Shown: positions 6,518-10,399 of the stretch, in pieces | How the letters are laid out: every line of letters begins with the position of its first letter | Position numbering within the stretch: the stretch's first letter is position 1 | Notes under the pieces: generated by a model | What the model was told of the DNA's origin: nothing | Database searches by the model: none | The model's input: the letters and a program-made list of their open reading frames with translations, nothing else | Translations under genes and position numbers: made by a program | Assembly: GCA_964528095.1 (NCBI GenBank) | Contig: CAZGSG010000208.1 | Span: 1 to 10,399, forward strand | Origin: CAZGSG01 sp964528095 | Lineage (GTDB): Bacteria; Bacteroidota; Bacteroidia; Chitinophagales; Chitinophagaceae | DNA: 10,399 bases | Direction: 5' to 3'

Positions 6518-6561
6518 TGTGCCTAAAGCGAACACAATCTGTACTAAAAACGAACACTTTC
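6518..6561. promoter_or_regulatory. Two 22-base direct repeats with CGAACAC cores upstream of the permease
   Basis: Units at 6518-6539 and 6540-6561 agree at 16 of 22 positions; each begins TGT, has an AAA centre and contains CGAACAC (6529-6535, 6551-6557). The cores are 22 bases apart, about two helical turns, so bound proteins would sit on one face. TCATAC (6512-6517) and its complement GTATGA (6562-6567) frame the pair. This is probably an activator or repressor site for the gene starting at 6680. Confidence 0.4.
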
Positions 6562-6679
6562 GTATGATAGGAGAGATTTATATAATTGATTAATAGTCTT
6601 TTAAGTGATGGGCATTGTTATTGGTATTTTGCAAACACTGTACTAATCTCTTTAATCCATCGAAGCTAAAACAACTACC

Positions 6680-9064
6680 ATGTTCAAAAACTATTTTAAA
6701 ATAGCTTTTAGAAACCTGATCAAACACAAGGTCTATGGTGTTCTTAATATAATGGGTCTTGCATTAAGCATTACCTGCGGCATATTGATTTTCAGCCTGG
6801 TAAAACACCATCTTAGCTTCGATAATTTTCACGCCAATTCCAATCGTATATACCGCTTTGTGACCGAGCAGCACCGGGATAATATTAGTTACGCGGCATC
6901 TGTGCCCCCGGCTTTTGCCAGCGCGTTTCGTAAAGACTATCCGGTAGGAGAGGAGGTTGCCCGTCTGGTTACGTTCAACAACGAACAGGTGAGCATCGAG
7001 GCGGGAAATGAGGTCAAGAAATTCAAGGAGCCAGGCGGTTTCGCTTTCGCGGAGGATGGTTATTTTTCAATCTTCAACTTTCCATTATTACAGGGGCAAC
7101 TGTTGCAGGAACCAAATACGGCGGTTATCACGGAGCGAATGGCGCGTAAATATTTTGGTGAAGAGAACCCGATGAATAAGATGATCAGGGTAGGAAACAA
7201 AGTTGATTGCAGGATCACGGGACTTCTGAAAGACCTGCCCAGGAATACAGATCAGAAAGCGGAGATCTTTATCTCCTGGCCTTCATTGCCGCAATATAAT
7301 AAATGGCTTTCAAGAGACGACGCGTGGGGCGGTATTACCAGTTCCCTCCAGTGTTTTGTTCGGCTGCGTCCCAATATATCACCGGCCTATGTAGAAAATC
7401 TGTTGCCACCCTATGTAAAGAAATTCCGGCCAACCTTTAAAAATGTACATCATTATAAATTGCAGCCACTTGCCGATATACATTTTGATGGTCGTTACGG
7501 TGGCGTCATGGAGAAGCGTAATCTATGGATACTATCCTTTATCGGTATTTTTTTATTGATCACCGCTTGCGTGAATTTTATTAACCTGGCTACCGCGCAG
7601 GCACTCCGGCGTTCGAGGGAAGTAGGTGTGCGGAAAGTACTGGGCAGTTTACGTCGTACGCTTTTCTGGCAGTTCATCACAGAAACAGGTATTATCACGG
7701 TTACTGCAACAGTGGTCGCTATAGGGCTTTCTTACTTATTGCTACCTTATGTAAATGAATGGTTCAAAACCCAGGTATCGATTAACGTATTGGGTGACTG
7801 GCAACTGCTGTCCTTTATTTGTTTACTGGTGGTGCTGGTTACTTTCCTGGCAGGCTCTTATCCCGGTCTCGTATTATCCAGGTTCAGACCCGTGGTAGCA
7901 TTAAAGGGAAAATTATCTATGCAAAATATCGGCGGATTCAATACCAGGCGTACGCTGATCATCGCGCAATTCACCATATCCCTGATATTAATAATCGGGA
8001 TGGTTGTCATTACCCAGCAAATGAGGTATGCGCAAAAAGCAGACCTGGGATTTAATAAGGATGCCGTGGTAATGATTCCGGTGGGAGCTGATTCCGCTGG
8101 CCCCTCGATCAACACATTAAAGAGTCAATTGAGCGCGGTACCGGGAGTAGAAAAAGTATCGCTTTGTTATGCCGCTCCGGCATCCGAAGAGAGTTGGAAT
8201 ACAGGTATCCGGTTCGACAGCCGGCCAGAAGAAGAATTGTTCAAGGTAAGCATGAAAGCTGGTGATGATCAGTATATGCCAGTATTTGGACTGCAGTTGG
8301 TAGCAGGCCGGAATATTTTTCCTTCAGATACGGTACGTGAATTTCTCATTAACGAAACACTGGCGCGTAAGCTCAACCTGAAATCACCACAGGAAGCCAT
8401 TGGCAAAAAGATATCTTTCGATGGGGGAAATATATCTGCTACCATTGCGGGTGTGCTGAAAGACTTTCATGACAGATCTTTTCATGAAGAGATCAATGCG
8501 GTGGCCATTACTACTTATTCCGAAGATTACGCCAGCTATGCGGTAAAGATCAAACTAAACGATGTAAAAGGAACGTTGGCCGGGCTGGAGAAAACCTGGA
8601 GCAGCATCTATCCCCAGAAAATTTATGAATACCAGTTCCTGGATGAGCATATCGCTGAATTTTACGAAACAGAGGAAACAATGCTTCAACTGATCAGCGC
8701 GTTCTCACTGGTCGCTATTCTTATCGGTTGTCTTGGTTTATATGGACTGGTATTATTCATGGTGGCTCAAAAAACAAAAGAGATCGGTATCCGCAAGGTG
8801 CTGGGCTCAAGTGTGGGAGAAATGCTTTGGATCTTTGGAAAAGAATTTTCCCGGCTCCTTTTAATCGCGTTTGTGATAGCAGCCCCTGTTGCCGGATGGC
8901 TCATGCATACCTGGCTGCAGGATTTTAAGTACCATATACAAATAGGCCCCTGGGTTTTTGTAACGGCCATGGCGCTGATGCTGACAGTTGCCGCGGTTAC
9001 CGTGGCCTACCAGTGTATCCGCGCGGCGTTGATGAACCCAATAAAAAGCCTGCGGTCAGAATAA
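6680..9064 (+). CDS. FtsX/MacB-type ABC transporter permease, two-module, orphan
   Basis: A 794-residue inner-membrane permease of the FtsX/MacB family in its duplicated Bacteroidota form. The N-terminus MFKNYFKIAFRNLIKHK is typical, followed by TM1 (about 18-41). The first MacB-like periplasmic domain spans about 42-280. An FtsX core follows, with TMs at about 282-305, 330-356 and 374-398, and the coupling motif REVGVRKVLGS at 313-323. A second module starts with TM at about 424-446, a periplasmic domain at 450-665, and three TMs (about 669-695, 722-745, 757-780). It contains the paired motif KEIGIRKVLGSS (701-712) and ends in NPIKSLRSE. Such proteins pair with a MacB/LolD-type ATPase to move lipoproteins, peptides or antibiotics, or to transmit force; no ATPase is encoded beside it, so a partner elsewhere is inferred. 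It is transcribed alone from the ATG at 6680, with repeats upstream and an intrinsic terminator downstream. Confidence 0.93.
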   Translation: MFKNYFKIAFRNLIKHKVYGVLNIMGLALSITCGILIFSLVKHHLSFDNFHANSNRIYRFVTEQHRDNISYAASVPPAFASAFRKDYPVGEEVARLVTFNNEQVSIEAGNEVKKFKEPGGFAFAEDGYFSIFNFPLLQGQLLQEPNTAVITERMARKYFGEENPMNKMIRVGNKVDCRITGLLKDLPRNTDQKAEIFISWPSLPQYNKWLSRDDAWGGITSSLQCFVRLRPNISPAYVENLLPPYVKKFRPTFKNVHHYKLQPLADIHFDGRYGGVMEKRNLWILSFIGIFLLITACVNFINLATAQALRRSREVGVRKVLGSLRRTLFWQFITETGIITVTATVVAIGLSYLLLPYVNEWFKTQVSINVLGDWQLLSFICLLVVLVTFLAGSYPGLVLSRFRPVVALKGKLSMQNIGGFNTRRTLIIAQFTISLILIIGMVVITQQMRYAQKADLGFNKDAVVMIPVGADSAGPSINTLKSQLSAVPGVEKVSLCYAAPASEESWNTGIRFDSRPEEELFKVSMKAGDDQYMPVFGLQLVAGRNIFPSDTVREFLINETLARKLNLKSPQEAIGKKISFDGGNISATIAGVLKDFHDRSFHEEINAVAITTYSEDYASYAVKIKLNDVKGTLAGLEKTWSSIYPQKIYEYQFLDEHIAEFYETEETMLQLISAFSLVAILIGCLGLYGLVLFMVAQKTKEIGIRKVLGSSVGEMLWIFGKEFSRLLLIAFVIAAPVAGWLMHTWLQDFKYHIQIGPWVFVTAMALMLTVAAVTVAYQCIRAALMNPIKSLRSE

Positions 9065-9083
9065 ATAAGTTTTAAGTATTAGG

Positions 9084-9124
9084 GGCGTTGCTGGTATTCC
9101 GGCAGCGCCTTTATTTTATTATAT
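9084..9124 (+). terminator. Intrinsic terminator after the permease gene
   Basis: An 11-pair stem, GGCGTTGCTGG (9084-9094) with CCGGCAGCGCC (9099-9109) including two G-U pairs, closes a TATT loop and is followed directly by TTTATTTTATTATAT. It lies 20 bases after the permease stop. It sits between convergent genes, but the T-rich tail is strong only on the plus strand. Confidence 0.85.
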
Positions 9125-9155
9125 GCGCATGCTTGTTCAATAGCAGGGAACTGAT

Positions 9156-9737
9156 TTATTTTTTACAATAGACCGCCGATTCATCAATTGGATATTTTTT
9201 ATCAAGATCGACATCGTTATAGCTTTTACCCGAGCCCCATCCAAACAATTTTTCAAATACAGGTAACAGTTTCTTGTTCCTGATCTTGCCTAAAAAGTAT
9301 ACTTCGTGTTCTTTTTCCTTTATTCCCATTTCATACAAAATATGGTTGTGCTCAAGAATGCCCAGTTCATGAAAATATTGCATCATTCTGAAGTACTCGC
9401 AAACATTGCCACTTTCCAATTTGCCCGCAAAGAAGAAAGGCATGAACCAGCCTATTACATAACAAGAGCCGGAGATGAGCTTTCCAACTACATAAAACCG
9501 GAACTCGTAATACCTGGAAACGGGTATATTGTACTGCTTCATTATTTCCAGCACTTCCTTTCGATGATTCCATTCATCTTCTTCAATTTGCCGAATCGCC
9601 GCTTTCTCCTCTTTATCCCTTACTGAACCTGCATGACCCTGGTAAGCGAACGCGGCCGCTTTTTCCGCGGAATAGGCTTTCCGCAATAACTGAACTAGTT
9701 TCTTATGGTTGAGTTTGTTTTCCTGTGCTGAAGACAT
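9156..9737 (-). CDS. Ferritin-like diiron protein, COQ7-like
   Basis: A 193-residue helical protein of the ferritin-like superfamily, nearest in appearance to demethoxyubiquinone hydroxylase (COQ7) relatives. It shows a full two-iron ligand pattern: Glu24 in YSAEKAAAFAYQGH, E55xxH58 in EEDEWNHR, a third-helix Glu (Glu108 or Glu114, in LESGNVCEYFRMM) and E141xxH144 in KEKEHEVYF. The segment KLISGSCYVIGWFMPFFFAGKL (86-107) is hydrophobic and could lie on or in the membrane, as in COQ7. Since Bacteroidota normally use menaquinone, ubiquinone synthesis is unlikely; another diiron oxidation or iron handling is possible. The ATG at 9737 was chosen; the frame extends to a TTG at 9812, but those 25 extra residues carry no family features. 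It is convergent with the permease. The upstream neighbour on the same strand ends 95 bases before this start, so co-transcription is possible. Confidence 0.8.
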   Translation of the reverse strand: MSSAQENKLNHKKLVQLLRKAYSAEKAAAFAYQGHAGSVRDKEEKAAIRQIEEDEWNHRKEVLEIMKQYNIPVSRYYEFRFYVVGKLISGSCYVIGWFMPFFFAGKLESGNVCEYFRMMQYFHELGILEHNHILYEMGIKEKEHEVYFLGKIRNKKLLPVFEKLFGWGSGKSYNDVDLDKKYPIDESAVYCKK

Positions 9738-9832
9738 TTTAGAAATATTATAGTCAATTATCCATTGTGTTAGTGGCCATTGTAAAAAAAAGCTATTCTC
9801 CTCATTTGCCAAAAAAACGGTAGTGTTTCAGT

Positions 9833-10354
9833 TTATTTTTTTTTCTGATCCTTGAAAATTTTATCAATTTCATCAAATTTTCTTCGAGATTCACCCACAA
9901 TCTTTGTCGCATCCTTGGCAGCGGTATCTATTTCCTCTTTTGTGCTCTCTGGATTGTCTCTTATTTCAAAATATTTATCGAATGCAGAGTTATTTGTATT
10001 TAACATTTTTAACATTGCTCCACTATGTTGTTTTGAAGTTATTTTCTTTTGCCTTTTCGCCTCTTCTAATAGTTCATCCTCATCCTCTTCTTCTTCTTCG
10101 ATAATTGGAACTGCATTGTTTGCCGACCTTTCGCTTTTTATTTCAAGAACTGCTTGGCAAATTTCATAATCCTCGGATTCCATTGCTAATTCTTCACATA
10201 GCCAGTCGAGCGTCTCATCATCCAAATCAAGCGTGGATGTTTTCATTTCTGGAACTGTTTTGGCTCTATAGAATGCCAATACTTTTTCAATACCGATTTG
10301 CTTTGCTTCGGCTAAGGATTTAAGCAAATCATCAAACGATTTTTTCATACTCAT
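9833..10354 (-). CDS. Hypothetical acidic protein with a Glu/Asp run
   Basis: A 173-residue soluble protein I do not recognise. It has no signal peptide or membrane segment. Residues 1-75 are mostly helical with a DLDDETLDWLCEELAMESEDYE segment that may be a small helical domain. Residues 86-98 are almost all Glu/Asp (EEEEEDEDELLEE), then a basic patch RQKKITSKQ. The C-terminal half (115-173) is a charged, probably coiled-coil helix ending in KDQKKK. The Glu run is encoded by GAA/GAG repeats, and the gene ends in nine A before the TAA. The ATG at 10354 is used; ATG at 10348 (MKKSF) is equally possible. The composition is more AT-rich and low-complexity than that of its neighbours. It could be an accessory or mobile-element protein, but nothing here proves that. 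Confidence 0.65.
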   Translation of the reverse strand: MSMKKSFDDLLKSLAEAKQIGIEKVLAFYRAKTVPEMKTSTLDLDDETLDWLCEELAMESEDYEICQAVLEIKSERSANNAVPIIEEEEEDEDELLEEAKRQKKITSKQHSGAMLKMLNTNNSAFDKYFEIRDNPESTKEEIDTAAKDATKIVGESRRKFDEIDKIFKDQKKK

Positions 10355-10399
10355 TTTATTGTTTTTTTATAAGAACCTCTTTTTCTCGGAACTCCTTAT

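Larger units (their letters stand above)
6172..6679. other. 508-base intergenic region between doxX and the FtsX-type permease
   Basis: There is no gene here. From left to right it holds a weak hairpin, TGCCAC-N10-GTGGCA (6189-6210), without a T-run; the inverted copy of the intergenic element (6232-6437); repeated TTTCATAC motifs (6495-6502, 6510-6517); two 22-base direct repeats (6518-6561); and the permease leader. The nearest promoter-like box for the permease is TATTTTGC (6625-6632), a poor match to TAnnTTTG. Confidence 0.6.

Noticed and set aside
6518..6561. CRISPR-like array
   Set aside because: There are only two imperfect adjacent units with no spacers, which fits an operator rather than a CRISPR.
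6611..6633. Possible sigma-54 promoter upstream of the permease
   Set aside because: TTGGTATTTTGC looks similar at first sight, but the spacing between GG and GC is 6 rather than 10 bases.
7495..8115. Several short open frames on both strands inside the permease gene
   Set aside because: All overlap a clearly conserved reading frame and lack starts, domains or codon bias of their own.
9738..9812. Longer ferritin-like protein from TTG at 9812
   Set aside because: The added 25 residues show no conserved features, and a normal ATG exists at 9737.

Overview
The window looks like a chromosomal segment of a Bacteroidota bacterium, most likely from the Chitinophagaceae or a close relative. The evidence is the gene content: a macroglobulin/TonB-plug secreted protein, an orphan two-module FtsX/MacB-type permease, a MpaB-family oxygenase whose internal phrases are typical of that group, and an NTF2-like lipoprotein. 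A-rich leaders without clear Shine-Dalgarno sites and promoter candidates of the TTTG/TAnnTTTG kind point the same way. There are no rRNA, tRNA, CRISPR or transposase genes.

Layout. 1-578: 3' part of a MpaB/DUF2236 oxygenase gene entering from the left, with an apparent frameshift at about base 54-56. 776-1339: NTF2-like lipoprotein. 1470-1970 (minus): SRPBCC/AHSA1 START-like protein, divergent from the next gene across a 334-base gap that holds several palindromes. 2305-5064: 919-residue exported MG-domain plus TonB-plug protein. 5350-5706 (minus) and 5800-6171 (plus): a divergent HxlR regulator/DoxX membrane protein pair. 6680-9064: FtsX-type permease followed by a strong intrinsic terminator. 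9156-9737 (minus): ferritin-like diiron protein related to COQ7. 9833-10354 (minus): acidic protein of unknown function.

The most unusual structure is non-coding. Two roughly 200-base related elements lie in opposite orientation at 5095-5306 and 6232-6437 and bracket the HxlR/DoxX pair. The left copy has perfect 11-base terminal inverted repeats, so each looks like a MITE-type or palindromic intergenic element. Together they form a cassette-like unit of about 1.34 kb.

Functional links are loose. HxlR and DoxX plausibly form a redox/electrophile-responsive unit, for which the Bacillus YodB/CatR-CatD pairing is the precedent. The other genes appear to be single transcription units for envelope and accessory functions. 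I see no clear multi-gene defence, biosynthetic or secretion system.
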